Below are positions 21,844 to 31,220 of a stretch of DNA of 56,803 bases, in pieces. Within the stretch, counting starts at the first letter, position 1, and every line of letters begins with the position of its first letter. A model generated the notes under the pieces. That model was not told where the DNA came from. It searched no databases and saw only the letters and a list, made by a program, of their open reading frames with translations. This DNA comes from an uncultured bacterium (GTDB lineage: Bacteria; Verrucomicrobiota; Lentisphaeria; Victivallales; UBA1829), in the NCBI GenBank assembly GCA_949290385.1, contig CASERY010000038.1, positions 1 through 56,803 on the forward strand, given 5' to 3'. The translations under genes were made by a program, and so were the position numbers.

Positions 21844-23601
21844 TCAGGAATTCTTGACAACATCAAGGTTGTCGAGGGAATTTCCGATCAGCTGACTCAT
21901 ATCGCCCAGAGCCTCACCGGGTTTCAATGCGGCAGAAACCTCTTCACCGGCAGCCTTAAGGTCGGCTTCATTGAAGTCTTCCTCAAGAGCCTTAATGCTC
22001 AACCCAATACGACGTTCTTCCTTGTCAATCTTGATTACGCGGGCTTCAATTTCCTGGCCGAGAGAAAGTTTGTCCTTGACCTTTTCAACACGATCCTTGC
22101 TGATCTGGGAAATATGAACCAAACCGTCGATCTTGTGGGAAAGCTCAATAAATGCACCGAATGCGGTAATTTTAGTGACTTTACCTTTGACGACATCGCC
22201 GATTTTGTAGATTTCTTCAATGTTAGCCCAGGGATCGACTTCCGTCTGTTTAAGGCCGAGAGAAATTCTCTGCTGCTGCGGATCAATGTCCAGAATAACA
22301 GCCTCCACTTCATCGCCAACTTTCAGAACTTCATTCGGATTGTTGATCTTGCGGGTCCAGGACATATCAGACACATGAATCATTCCGTCGATATCGTTTT
22401 CGATTTCAACGAATGCACCATAGCTGGTCATGTTGCGGACTTTACCCTTGATACGGCTGCCGACCGGGTATTTTTCAGCCAGAACTTCCCACGGATTGCG
22501 GGTTTTCTGACGGAGACCCAGGGAGATTTTCTTGCCTTCCTTATCGATATCGAGCACCACAGCTTCAACAATTTCACCGACACTGACCACATCGCCAGCC
22601 TTGGTAACGCGCTTGGTCCAGGACATTTCAGACACATGGATGAGTCCTTCCACGCCCTGTTCGATTTCGACAAATGCACCGTAAGGCATGATGTTGACAA
22701 CTCTGCCTTTAACTGTGCTGCCTACGGCATATTTCTTTTCCACATCATCCCACGGATTCTTGGTTTTCTGCTTGAGACCCAGGGATACACGTTCCTTATC
22801 GTAATCAATGTCCAGGATCATCACTTCAATTTCCTGGCCGATTTCGAGCATTTCATTGGGATGCGCAATTCTTCCCCAGCTCATATCGGTAATATGCAGA
22901 AGTCCATCCACTCCGCCGAGGTCAATGAATGCACCGAAATCGGTGATATTTTTGACCACGCCTTTGCGAATCTGGCCAACCTGCATTTCCTTGAGGAGAG
23001 AAGCACGGCGATCCTTGCGGGATTCCTCCAAGAGTTCGCGGCGGGATACAACAATATTTCTGCGGTCCTGATTGATCTTGAGGATCTTGAAATCGTATTC
23101 CTTGCCCAGGAAATCATCCATGTTCTTAACCGGGCCGATATCAATCTGGGAACCGGGCAGGAATGCTTCCACGCCGTTCAGGTCGATGATAATACCGCCT
23201 TTGACGCGGTGTTTCATGACGCCTTTGATGATACTGCCTTCTCCATATTCAGAAGTAATCTTCTGCCAGGATTTGATGAAATTGGCTTTCTGAAGGCTGA
23301 TGCCGGGCATGTTCTGCTCGTTTTCGATTTCTTCGAGGAAAACATCAACTTCGTCGCCGACTTTGACCTCTTCCCAGTTTCTGAATTCGATGGCAGGGAT
23401 AAATCCTTCCGCCTTGTAACCGATATCCACGAGTGCGCCATCCTGGCGTTTTTCCACGATTGTACCATGAACAATGGTATCTGTGGCGAAATCATTTTTG
23501 GTTTCAGTGTTGAGGAGTTCTTCCATGGAAACATTGGAAGAAGTATCCACGTAGCTCTTCAGAGCCGGTGCGGAAGCGTTGTTTTCCGTTGCTGTGTTCA
23601 T
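21844..23601 (-). CDS. rpsA: 30S ribosomal protein S1
   Basis: 585 residues with six S1/OB repeats. Each repeat has the G-x-V-x-x-(I/F)-x-x-(F/Y)-GAFV(E/D) core followed by GLxHxSxMSW, for example GVVKNITDFGAFIDLGGVDG, GRVVNIMPYGAFVEIEQG and GKVTKITAFGAFIELSHK. The spacer WDDVEKKY or WEVLAEKY recurs. It binds mRNA on the 30S subunit and helps initiation. This long and presumably highly expressed gene has no TAG. The ribosome binding site before the ATG is weak (AAAGAAAAA), as is common for rpsA, which is often autoregulated. Stop is TGA. Confidence 0.95.
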   Translation of the reverse strand: MNTATENNASAPALKSYVDTSSNVSMEELLNTETKNDFATDTIVHGTIVEKRQDGALVDIGYKAEGFIPAIEFRNWEEVKVGDEVDVFLEEIENEQNMPGISLQKANFIKSWQKITSEYGEGSIIKGVMKHRVKGGIIIDLNGVEAFLPGSQIDIGPVKNMDDFLGKEYDFKILKINQDRRNIVVSRRELLEESRKDRRASLLKEMQVGQIRKGVVKNITDFGAFIDLGGVDGLLHITDMSWGRIAHPNEMLEIGQEIEVMILDIDYDKERVSLGLKQKTKNPWDDVEKKYAVGSTVKGRVVNIMPYGAFVEIEQGVEGLIHVSEMSWTKRVTKAGDVVSVGEIVEAVVLDIDKEGKKISLGLRQKTRNPWEVLAEKYPVGSRIKGKVRNMTSYGAFVEIENDIDGMIHVSDMSWTRKINNPNEVLKVGDEVEAVILDIDPQQQRISLGLKQTEVDPWANIEEIYKIGDVVKGKVTKITAFGAFIELSHKIDGLVHISQISKDRVEKVKDKLSLGQEIEARVIKIDKEERRIGLSIKALEEDFNEADLKAAGEEVSAALKPGEALGDMSQLIGNSLDNLDVVKNS

Positions 23602-23948
23602 TTGTTTGTCTTTTTTTCTTTAGGTTGGTTAGGTTAATGCGTTTTACCGCTGCGCAGTAAATCCCTTTGATTCAAAGCGCATTCAGTTAATGTACATAGG
23701 GATTTGGATAAATCAAACTTTTTTCAAATTTTTCCTGACGAATTTCCATGATTTTTAAGGATTTTCATTTTTCACGGGATTTCTTTTCATGCAGGATGTC
23801 CTCTTCGACAGATCCCTGGCGCTTGTCTGATGAAAAAATCGTTTTTCACGTTATATTATACGTTATTATATTCTACTTCACTGAACATTTCATTAAGCGG
23901 TTTTCATTCATTGTGAGAACTGTTTTTCGAGAGGACACAGGCTTTTCC

Positions 23949-24650
23949 ATGACAAAACCTATGATTGAACTGCATCAGGTAACCCTTATGCGAGGAGAAA
24001 AACTGCTTCTTGAAGACGCTGATTTCATCCTGCCGGAAGGAAAAACGGCCGTAATTCACGGGCCATCCGGCTGCGGAAAATCTTCGCTTCTCTGTGCAAT
24101 TGCCGGACTTTTTCCTGTTCAGGCAGGGGTTATCCGGGTCGACGGACTGGAGCTTACACCCCGTACAGCTTCAGAGATCCGCTGCCGCATTGCCTATATT
24201 CCTCAGGAGCCGCTGATGTGCGCAGATCATGTGAAAGACGCACTGGAGCTCCCCTTCACCTTTAAAGCGCATGCAGGCAAAAAACCTGATGAAAAGCAGA
24301 TGACTGAAATTCTGGAGCAGCTCTGTCTTCCATCTTCGATTCTTCATCGAGAAAGTCTGAATCTTTCCGGCGGCGAGAAGCAACGTGTTGCAATTGCCAG
24401 AGCTGTACTTCTTGGGAAGACCATCTTTCTGGCAGATGAAATTACATCTTCTCTGGATGCGGAATCCAGAGAAGCAGTTCAGGCATTGCTCCGTTCCAGG
24501 AACTATACGCTTCTGGCAAGCTCGCACGACGCTTTTTTTCTTTCATCCGGAGATGTGCTGCACTATCGTCTTGGAAACGGGAAACTGCTGTCGGAAGACA
24601 AAACGCCCGCGGATGATGCGGATGATAAAGGGAAAATGGAGGTTTGCTGA
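23949..24650 (+). CDS. ABC transporter ATP-binding protein, FetA-like
   Basis: 233 residues. Walker A GPSGCGKSS, Q-loop YIPQEPLM, signature LSGGEKQRVAIARA and Walker B TIFLADEITSSLD are intact, with the switch His in ASSHD. It overlaps the next gene by one base (TGATG), and that gene is a FetB-like permease, which points to the FetAB (YbbL/YbbM) metal exporter that lowers iron stress. The start at 23949 has a GAGAGGA-type site upstream; the longer open frame from 23748 has no family match. Stop is TGA. Confidence 0.88.
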   Translation: MTKPMIELHQVTLMRGEKLLLEDADFILPEGKTAVIHGPSGCGKSSLLCAIAGLFPVQAGVIRVDGLELTPRTASEIRCRIAYIPQEPLMCADHVKDALELPFTFKAHAGKKPDEKQMTEILEQLCLPSSILHRESLNLSGGEKQRVAIARAVLLGKTIFLADEITSSLDAESREAVQALLRSRNYTLLASSHDAFFLSSGDVLHYRLGNGKLLSEDKTPADDADDKGKMEVC

Positions 24651-25516
24651 TGGCTGCCGGATCACCTATTGGAATTACACCGCTCTCTCTTTTATGGAGT
24701 TATCTACTGCTTCTGCCACCTCTTTTCATTTCCTGGAAATGGGGACTGAGCATCAACCGGAAAATTCTCACAGCTGCCGTTCGAATGACAGTTCAGCTGT
24801 ATTTGATGGGATATTATCTTGGCTGGATTTTCCGACTCAATTCCCCATGGCTGAATCTGGCATGGATTTCAGTGATGCTGATCGTGGCCAACATAGCCTC
24901 TCTCCGTCAGAGAGAGTTGTCCTTCAGAACGCTTTTCTGGCCTACGACTATCGGCAATATTCTCGTCTTTTTCCCGACAGTGGGATTCTTCATGCTGCTG
25001 GTTGTCCAGAATACAAGCCCTTTTGCGGCACAGTTTCTGATCCCGGTGGCAGGCATGCTCCTTGGCAACACCATGCGGGGTAATACCATTGCGCTGGAAC
25101 ACTTTTTCGGAGAACTGCGCAGAAATCCAGGAGAATACACAACACGTCTTCTTATGGGAGCAACCCCTGCAGAAGCTTCACAGCCTTATCTCTATTCGGC
25201 CATGCGTCTTACGACACTGCCCCATCTTGCTGTCATGGCCACGGTCGGAATTGTCGCCATGCCTGGTATGATGACAGGTCAGATGCTCACCGGAGCTGTC
25301 CCCATGAAAGCTGTCATGTATCAGCTTGCCCTTATGATTGGGGTCTTTGCCTGCCGTTTTATGGCCGCATTTGCGAGTCTGCTCTGTGCCAGACAAGTTG
25401 CATTTGACGAATTCGGCATTCTGCGTCCTGAAGTATTTTATAATGCCGGAGGAGGGAAAAATGGACCGAAAAAGCAGCTTTCTTCAGGGATGAATGCTTC
25501 TTCCGGCAAAAAATAA
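24650..25516 (+). CDS. FetB-like ABC transporter permease (UPF0014)
   Basis: 288 residues with about seven hydrophobic segments. Family landmarks are RMTVQLYLMGYYLGWIF, LIPVAGMLLGNTMRGNTIAL, LLMGATPAEASQPYLYSAMR and VGIVAMPGMMTGQMLTGA. The GATPxEA segment is the coupling helix facing the ATPase. The ATG at 24650 overlaps the ATPase stop and has GGAGG eight bases before it. The pair probably exports iron or another metal across the inner membrane. Stop is TAA; no TAG. Confidence 0.88.
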   Translation: MAAGSPIGITPLSLLWSYLLLLPPLFISWKWGLSINRKILTAAVRMTVQLYLMGYYLGWIFRLNSPWLNLAWISVMLIVANIASLRQRELSFRTLFWPTTIGNILVFFPTVGFFMLLVVQNTSPFAAQFLIPVAGMLLGNTMRGNTIALEHFFGELRRNPGEYTTRLLMGATPAEASQPYLYSAMRLTTLPHLAVMATVGIVAMPGMMTGQMLTGAVPMKAVMYQLALMIGVFACRFMAAFASLLCARQVAFDEFGILRPEVFYNAGGGKNGPKKQLSSGMNASSGKK

Positions 25517-26237
25517 AACTGCCTTCAGTCTCTTGTCGGATAATATACAAGAACAGGAACACAGAGAAAGGCAAATCTACCTCCGAAACAAAGGAACGGA
25601 AGCATTTGAACCCTCGCTCGACAGATTCTGAAAAACTGAAAGTACAAGTCTTTCACATTTTCCTGTATTTTCCGATTGCTTTTCCATAAACTGGCAATAT
25701 TCTATATAGGAAGATCGACAGGAAGTGCAAAAGGAAGAATACATTTCATGGATAACCGTTATTCATGAAAAAATCTTCTCCGGAAAACCTGTACTCGGAA
25801 ACAGATAGGAAAAATGTCCGAAATGCAGCCGTATTTTTCTGTTTTTTCCCAGTAACACCGCATTTTTGGAAAAAATTCGGGTGATTTTCATGGAGCCAAA
25901 GCCAGAGGACAAGCGGTCTTTCCCGACCCCGGAACCTTTATCGCCTGATTGCCGGCATGGTGAAAATCTTTCTGTTCCAAAGAAAGACAACAGGAAAATG
26001 CCGACAGTCTTCGATTTCAACAGGCAATATTCTCCACGGCTTGCTTCAGATACATCCGCTCCTGAATATTCCACATGTTTCTGGGATCAAAAAGAGAAAG
26101 CAGCATTCTCCTCTTTCTCCCTGCCGGGGCTCGGTTGCATGTCGCTTTCAAGCCTTTATCATTGAATGTTCAATGAAAAAACAAAATAAAATTCTTATTC
26201 CGGAGCAGTCCGGAAACAGAAAGGATTTCTTCCACGA
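25517..26237. other. Intergenic region, no gene seen
   Basis: About 720 bases between fetB and rsmD. An open frame at 25866-26165 (plus) has no ribosome binding site and no family features. I see no terminator or repeat. Confidence 0.5.
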
Positions 26238-26801
26238 ATGGAAATAGTTGCAGGAAAAGCAAAAGGGATCTCCCTGCGTTCCCCGGAATCCAATGATGTC
26301 CGCCCCACAGCAGTGCGTGCACGCAGAGCGCTCTTCGACAGTCTGGGAGATCTTTCAGGCCTGGTCTTTGCCGACCTCTGTGCCGGAAGCGGAGCCATGG
26401 GATTGGAAGCAGCCAGCCGCGGAGCAGCAAAAGTTTATTTTATTGAAAAGAACGCCTCTGTACTGCGCCTGATCCGTCAGAACTGTACTAGAATTCAGCG
26501 CGCCGGCGTGGAGACTGAATTTGAATTCATTCAGTGTGAAATTCCATCTTTCCCTGCCCGTCTGCTCCACGGAGATTTGCCGGATATTATTTTTGCAGAC
26601 CCGCCTTATGATCTTTCCACAAAACTGCTCAAAAGCATCACAGGCAATCCCGTTTTTCTCGACTGGGCAGGAAAATGCACTCTTTACTGGGAGCTGCCGG
26701 ATGCCGGAGCTCAGTTGGAACCGCCTTGTGATCCATGGAAAATTGTACAGATCCGTACTTTAGGTCCCGCAAGATTCCTCATTTTGAAATGCAATTTATA
26801 A
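26238..26801 (+). CDS. rsmD: 16S rRNA (guanine966-N2)-methyltransferase
   Basis: 187 residues, the usual RsmD size. RPTAVRARRALFDSL is the family N-terminal signature, FADLCAGSGAMGLEAASRGA the SAM motif I, VYFIEKN motif II, and IIFADPPYD the catalytic DPPY. It methylates G966 of 16S rRNA during 30S assembly. The first residues MEIVAGKAKG correspond to the RIIGGKxKG of the family, supporting the start. Stop is TAA. Confidence 0.93.
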   Translation: MEIVAGKAKGISLRSPESNDVRPTAVRARRALFDSLGDLSGLVFADLCAGSGAMGLEAASRGAAKVYFIEKNASVLRLIRQNCTRIQRAGVETEFEFIQCEIPSFPARLLHGDLPDIIFADPPYDLSTKLLKSITGNPVFLDWAGKCTLYWELPDAGAQLEPPCDPWKIVQIRTLGPARFLILKCNL

Positions 26802-26851
26802 GGCAGATACAAAATTTTTCTGAAATAGCTGAAAAAAACACTTTTCAAGAT

Positions 26852-26880
26852 TTGACATCTGCATTTTATTACTGTAGTGT
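26852..26880 (+). promoter_or_regulatory. Possible promoter of the membrane coiled-coil gene
   Basis: TTGACA (26852-26857), a 17-base spacer and TAGTGT (26875-26880). The -10 box is weak. The segment ACTGTAGTGTA here recurs at 29461. Confidence 0.5.
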
Positions 26881-26968
26881 ACGTGAAGAGGGACGCTTTT
26901 TGAAATGAGAATCAAGCAAATATATATAAACATAAATATCATGATTCAGTAAGAACTAGGAGATTCAG

Positions 26969-28315
26969 ATGGGTATTGCAAACAAGGTTATCAATATCTA
27001 GATATTGGTAGCAGCAGTGGCAGCGATCGTTTTTGGATTCATGCTGTTTAACAAACGCGAACATATTTCAGAAACCAGCAGGAAAATGGGCGACGCCATT
27101 GTTTCCAGCACGAAAAAAATGAATCCCGGGGCCTCCATCAGCTCCGATGCACTGGCTGTCAATAAAACAGCAGAAGAAATTGATTCTGCCATGGGGCAGT
27201 TCAACAAAGCTGTATCTCAAACGCTGAGCCAGCGCGACGAAATGGCAGATACTTATGCCGATTCTGCAACACTTCTCGGACTTGCTCCGGAAGGCAAAGA
27301 TTCTGTATCCAAACAGGATCTTATTGATGAAAAGGTTTCATTGAAAGATGTCAGCAGCGGCATTCAGAGCAAGTTCGTGCGGGATGCGGCTTTCGTCTCA
27401 GGACTCCATGAACTGGCAAATATCTACAATGAAACCCTTTCTGATTCCGTCATCGCGAATGATGACGCCTTGATTGGCATTTACAATGACTACATTGAAA
27501 TGACTGCTGCTAATGAAAAACTCAATCAGTCCTATCATGACGGTCTTGCCAACATCTACAAATCCATGGGCATTCAGGCTAAAGAATTCGGCAAAAATGG
27601 CGAAATCAATGCATTTGATGTCAATCAGGCTGCAGCAATGGCTTATATTGCCCAGGCTCAGACAAATGCCAATGACTTGAAAATGGCTTTGGATCAGCTT
27701 GAAGCTATCAAGAAAAATGCCAGCGGACAGGAAGGCGATGCGGTCCACGCTGTTACAAAACTCAAAGAGCTGCAGGCAGATTATGACGCCCTTAAAAAGG
27801 AAAACCTCAGACTCAGAAAAATTATTGATCCCAATGATACCGGAGAAGGCATCCTGAGCATTGAAAGAGCCGTTGCAGATTTCCCGTTCCTGCGTAAAAT
27901 TCAGGGGAAAGTGGTATTTGTCAATCCTGAAATGGGTTTTGTTATTCTGGATCTCGGTCCTACAACACGTATCATGATGGAAGAAAACGGCAAACTTCAG
28001 GAAGTTGAAGCCACAGTTCCTTCTGATGGAATTATGACTGCAGCTACCTCTCTTTCTGAAGACGGCCAGTATACCGGCAGAGTTCAGATTGTGGAAATTG
28101 GAGAGAATCAAACCATTGCCAATATTCTTTCCAACAGCAACATTCCAAATGTAGGCGATGTAGTATTCTTCTCTGAAATCGACCTGGAAAATATGAAACA
28201 GATCCGTTACGCAAAAATTGCAAAAGCTGCTGCAGAACGTGCGACGCAGGTTGATGAAACCCAAGAATACGAAGATGATGAAAACGCCATTATCGGCGAA
28301 GAAGAGCTGGAGTAA
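26969..28315 (+). CDS. Membrane-anchored coiled-coil protein of unknown function, one in-frame TAG
   Basis: 448 residues with X at 11 (TAG 26999-27001), just before the single N-terminal membrane helix ILVAAVAAIVFGFMLF. AGGAG lies before the ATG at 26969; without TAG decoding the protein would lose start and ribosome binding site. The periplasmic part is largely helical, with a coiled coil near residues 240-285 (KLKELQADYDALKKENLRL). The C-terminal domain GKVVFVNPEMGFVILDLG plus NVGDVVFF looks like a small beta fold of the kind seen in cell-surface or secretion accessory proteins, then a Glu-rich tail. No named family recognised. Stop is TAA. Confidence 0.8.
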
Positions 28316-28415
28316 GAATTTTATTTTTCTCCGGGAGATCCACCAGGAGGATCCGTTTTTTCAATGCTGATTCTCCTCTCCGTCCCCGGAGAAGAAATGA
28401 AAAGGAGATCATTTT

Positions 28416-28520
28416 ATGTCCGGTAAAGTAATGACTATTCTGTCAACAGTGTCTCTGGTTCTGCTGCTTGCCGTATTGGTTATGCAGATTCTGGAAATGA
28501 GGACTTACCTCATGTTTTAA
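28416..28520 (+). CDS. Small membrane protein (34 residues)
   Basis: ATG preceded by AAAGGAG at nine bases, then 34 codons with one hydrophobic helix (TILSTVSLVLLLAVLVMQIL) and TAA. It sits 100 bases after the coiled-coil gene and before the strong hairpin at 28553, so the two genes and terminator form a unit. It may be a partner of the coiled-coil protein; function unknown. Confidence 0.6.
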   Translation: MSGKVMTILSTVSLVLLLAVLVMQILEMRTYLMF

Positions 28521-28552
28521 CAAAAACTTGAATCATTTTGCATAATGAGAAA

Positions 28553-28598
28553 AGACCATGGTGTTGAATAAATTCAACAGACCATGGTTCTTTTTTTT
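28553..28598 (+). terminator. Rho-independent terminator
   Basis: Nested stem: outer ACCATGGT repeats pair with each other, inner GTTGAA pairs with TTCAAC around TAAA, followed by eight T. Confidence 0.85.
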
Positions 28599-28644
28599 CC
28601 AAACTGAAACTGAATCCTGAAGAACTCAATAAGAGGCAAAATCA

Positions 28645-28920
28645 ATGAGAACAATTAAAAAAATACTGGATGGACAAATTCAGAATTCCCGCTTCGTAAA
28701 CTCTTCCTGCAGAAAATTTTTCTGTTTTTTTCTTTCCATAACATTCCTATTAACCTTCAGTCTCGCCGGATGCTGCAACAGCAGTTATTCTCATGACAGA
28801 GACAGAAGCAAGGATCGCAATATTCATCAGCCTCGTTCACATCAGTACAGCAATCGTCCATTCAACCGACGCACAGAGTGGGAAGTCAATCCATATGGCA
28901 GGGACGGTTTCCGGAATTGA
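28645..28920 (+). CDS. Small putative lipoprotein
   Basis: 91 residues. A basic N-terminus and hydrophobic segment (FFLSITFLLTFSLAGCC) end in a lipobox LAGC, so Cys near residue 43 should be lipidated. The mature part is short, very polar and rich in Arg, Asp, Ser and Asn (SYSHDRDRSKDRN) with no domain I know. The long n-region before the hydrophobic core is unusual; a later start is not available. Stop is TGA. Confidence 0.6.
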   Translation: MRTIKKILDGQIQNSRFVNSSCRKFFCFFLSITFLLTFSLAGCCNSSYSHDRDRSKDRNIHQPRSHQYSNRPFNRRTEWEVNPYGRDGFRN

Positions 28921-29429
28921 TCCAAATCCTGTAAAAAATGAATTTGACAGAATAGCTATTATGAATCTATAGATATTCTCATCTTCCCGTTCTGCTGACA
29001 GGAAATCCTATTGTATTTTTGCAGCCAGAGGAAAAGGCTCAGCCGGATACAAACTCAACTTTCTGAAAGCATACAGTCTCAAGGCGTCTAATGAATAAAG
29101 GAACCTTGTTTTTTCCGCAAAATAAATGATCGGAAGGAACAAGAGGCAAAAAAAGAAAAAGTCCCTTTATTTTTCTATTATTGGTGTGGTTCTGACAGAC
29201 ACAATGCAGAATAATACTACACAGCTTCAAAAAATTCCTATATGAACAGATTCTGTTCCAATGTGAATCAACCTAAATAATCTGCTGCACAGCTCTTGTT
29301 ATAAGCTACTTTTTCAATTGAAAGAAAGAATCCATACAAATTTCTGCAGTTCCACGTTAAAACATCTGGCACTGGACATTTTTTGACAGAAAAGAATTCA
29401 AATGAATTGAAATATATAAATTTCTCCGC
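28921..29429. other. AT-rich intergenic region
   Basis: About 500 bases between the lipoprotein gene and the promoter at 29430. No gene seen on either strand. Confidence 0.5.
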
Positions 29430-29458
29430 TTGTAATCAAGCGAAGAAGTGTTTATAAT
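29430..29458 (+). promoter_or_regulatory. Sigma70-type promoter upstream of the secreted protein pair
   Basis: TTGTAA, a 17-base spacer and TATAAT. Transcription would start about 325 bases before the gene at 29791, leaving a long leader that contains the repeat pair at 29456/29523. Confidence 0.65.
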
Positions 29459-29535
29459 AAACTGTAGTGTAAGACAAACTCCGGTTCGGCATTTGTATCT
29501 GTGCCGGATAGATTGGATTTGTAATAAACTGTAGT
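29456..29535 (+). repeat. Short direct repeat AATAAACTGTAGT
   Basis: The 13-base AATAAACTGTAGT occurs at 29456-29468 and 29523-29535, each followed by a similar A-rich stretch with ACAAAC. The first copy overlaps the -10 box. Part of it (ACTGTAGTGTA) is also at 26871. Confidence 0.6.
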
Positions 29536-29790
29536 AAAAACAAACAGCCTTCAGTTACAAATTTATTTCAGGGAATACAGCAACAGGGAAAAATAACATC
29601 TGTATTTTCACCATTCAGGGAGGGCAGACTTGTTGTAAAAGTCGAAGCATGAATATAAAATTTTTTTCATATTCATGCAGAAAACAGTGCATCACACAAT
29701 CCGCAGATCCTGTATAAAGAATACAAGAAACGTCATTGATTGGGAACAGTGCCATTTTCAACTGGTAAAAAAACTAAAAGGAGGTCTTGC

Positions 29791-30978
29791 ATGCATCTTT
29801 TCTCATGGAAGTTTCTCAGACGGGCATTTCTTATTCCCGCCTTCTGCCTGATGACAGTTGTAGCAAGTAAAGTCAATGCTCAGAATTCTCCTGAGAACAC
29901 TACCTCTGAAAACAGGAAATTTGCAGCCCTTCAGTACCTGCCTGAAGGCCATACTTTTTACTTTTTTAATGACAACACATCTTATAAAAAAATCCATGAG
30001 ATTGTCCCTCTGATCATGAATCAGGAAAAGGACTTCTTTCAGGATGGCGATAAAAGTTTTCAAGACATGCCGGGGTCTTTCGCATAGAGCATGAAAATCG
30101 ATATCAACGGAGATGAAAGCAAAGTATTGATCCTGGCAGCTTTTCTTCTGGACAATCCGGAAGACATAAAAGCAATAACAGACAGAATTTGTAATCCCGA
30201 AACTGGAGAAATGATAGAACAGGTAATTCAGGAAAAGACAGATCCTGAAGCAAAGATTCATTATGAAGAACAGATTTTCCAAGGGAAAAAGGCTTTCTGT
30301 TTCTTTTTTGACACTCCAAATGCTTCATATCCTTTCAAATTCCGTTTTGTACGGGAAAGTGACCATTTGTTTACATGCTGTCTTGTCATCAACTCGGATC
30401 TTCCGGAAGAAAGTCCCTTCCTTGCAGAACCCCGGGAAGTCAATCCGCTGATGAAAACCAGCGGCACCATTTTGGGCGTTGCAGTATACCTGTCTGCATG
30501 GTACGATATCTTATTTATGGACAAGCCTGAACAAAAATATATTCAGGACGATCCGGTTCAGGAATGGGTTAGCTGGCTGGCCAATACGAAATTTGCCATG
30601 GCTCGTATTTACGATGAAAATCAGAGTCCTAAAATCATTGCCGTTTTCACTGCAGAAAATGATGCCACAGTGCAAAGAAACATTCAGTATGGCCAGATGC
30701 TTCTGGATCTGTACAGTCAGAATCCGCAAGCTCAACTTCTTTTCCCGAATCTCACGACTGAACAGGCTGGAAAAGATTTCATTCTGAAAGCCGATGTAAA
30801 CATGACTCTGGCACTCTCCTATTTGACCATTTTAGCAGCACAGTCGCAGATGGACACAAAAGAAGATCAGGGCCTCCGCCATTACAGGGCAGTGCCGCTC
30901 AATGATTCCGGAACAGAATTCAGACTGGAGAGACTCGATGATGATTCGGAACCGCCACAAATTATTCATATTCCATGA
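29791..30978 (+). CDS. Secreted protein of unknown function, paralogue A, one in-frame TAG
   Basis: 395 residues with X at 99 (TAG 30085-30087). AAAGGAGG lies six bases before the ATG. An N-terminal signal peptide (RRAFLIPAFCLMTVVAS, cleavage probably near NAQ) directs export. The mature part begins ALQYLPEGHTFYFF, like the LPADS opening of DUF3352-type proteins, and ends with NLTTEQAGKDFILKADVNM. It is homologous over its length to the next gene (shared: ALQYLP, LLDNPED, DLPEESPF, EPxxVNPLM, PQAxLxxPNLT, LKADVNM). X aligns with Phe in the paralogue. Function unknown. Stop is TGA. Confidence 0.78.
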
Positions 30979-31220
30979 ATTCAGCCCTGAAGATAAAACA
31001 CAGCTTTTTTTCACATACAAAACGTCTTAACATATAGTAAAAATGCCCCCTCAGGAAACTGCAGGATCTAACAGAAAAGAAGGTATTCTGACAATTTTCA
31101 GGGAGACATAACAACAGGAAGGAGGAGAGGAAACAGAAAGTACCGCTGTTATTCTTTTCAGACCCCAATCAAATCAGTCTTTGACTTTTAAATGAATTAT
31201 TAAAAAAAGGAAAAACAAAA

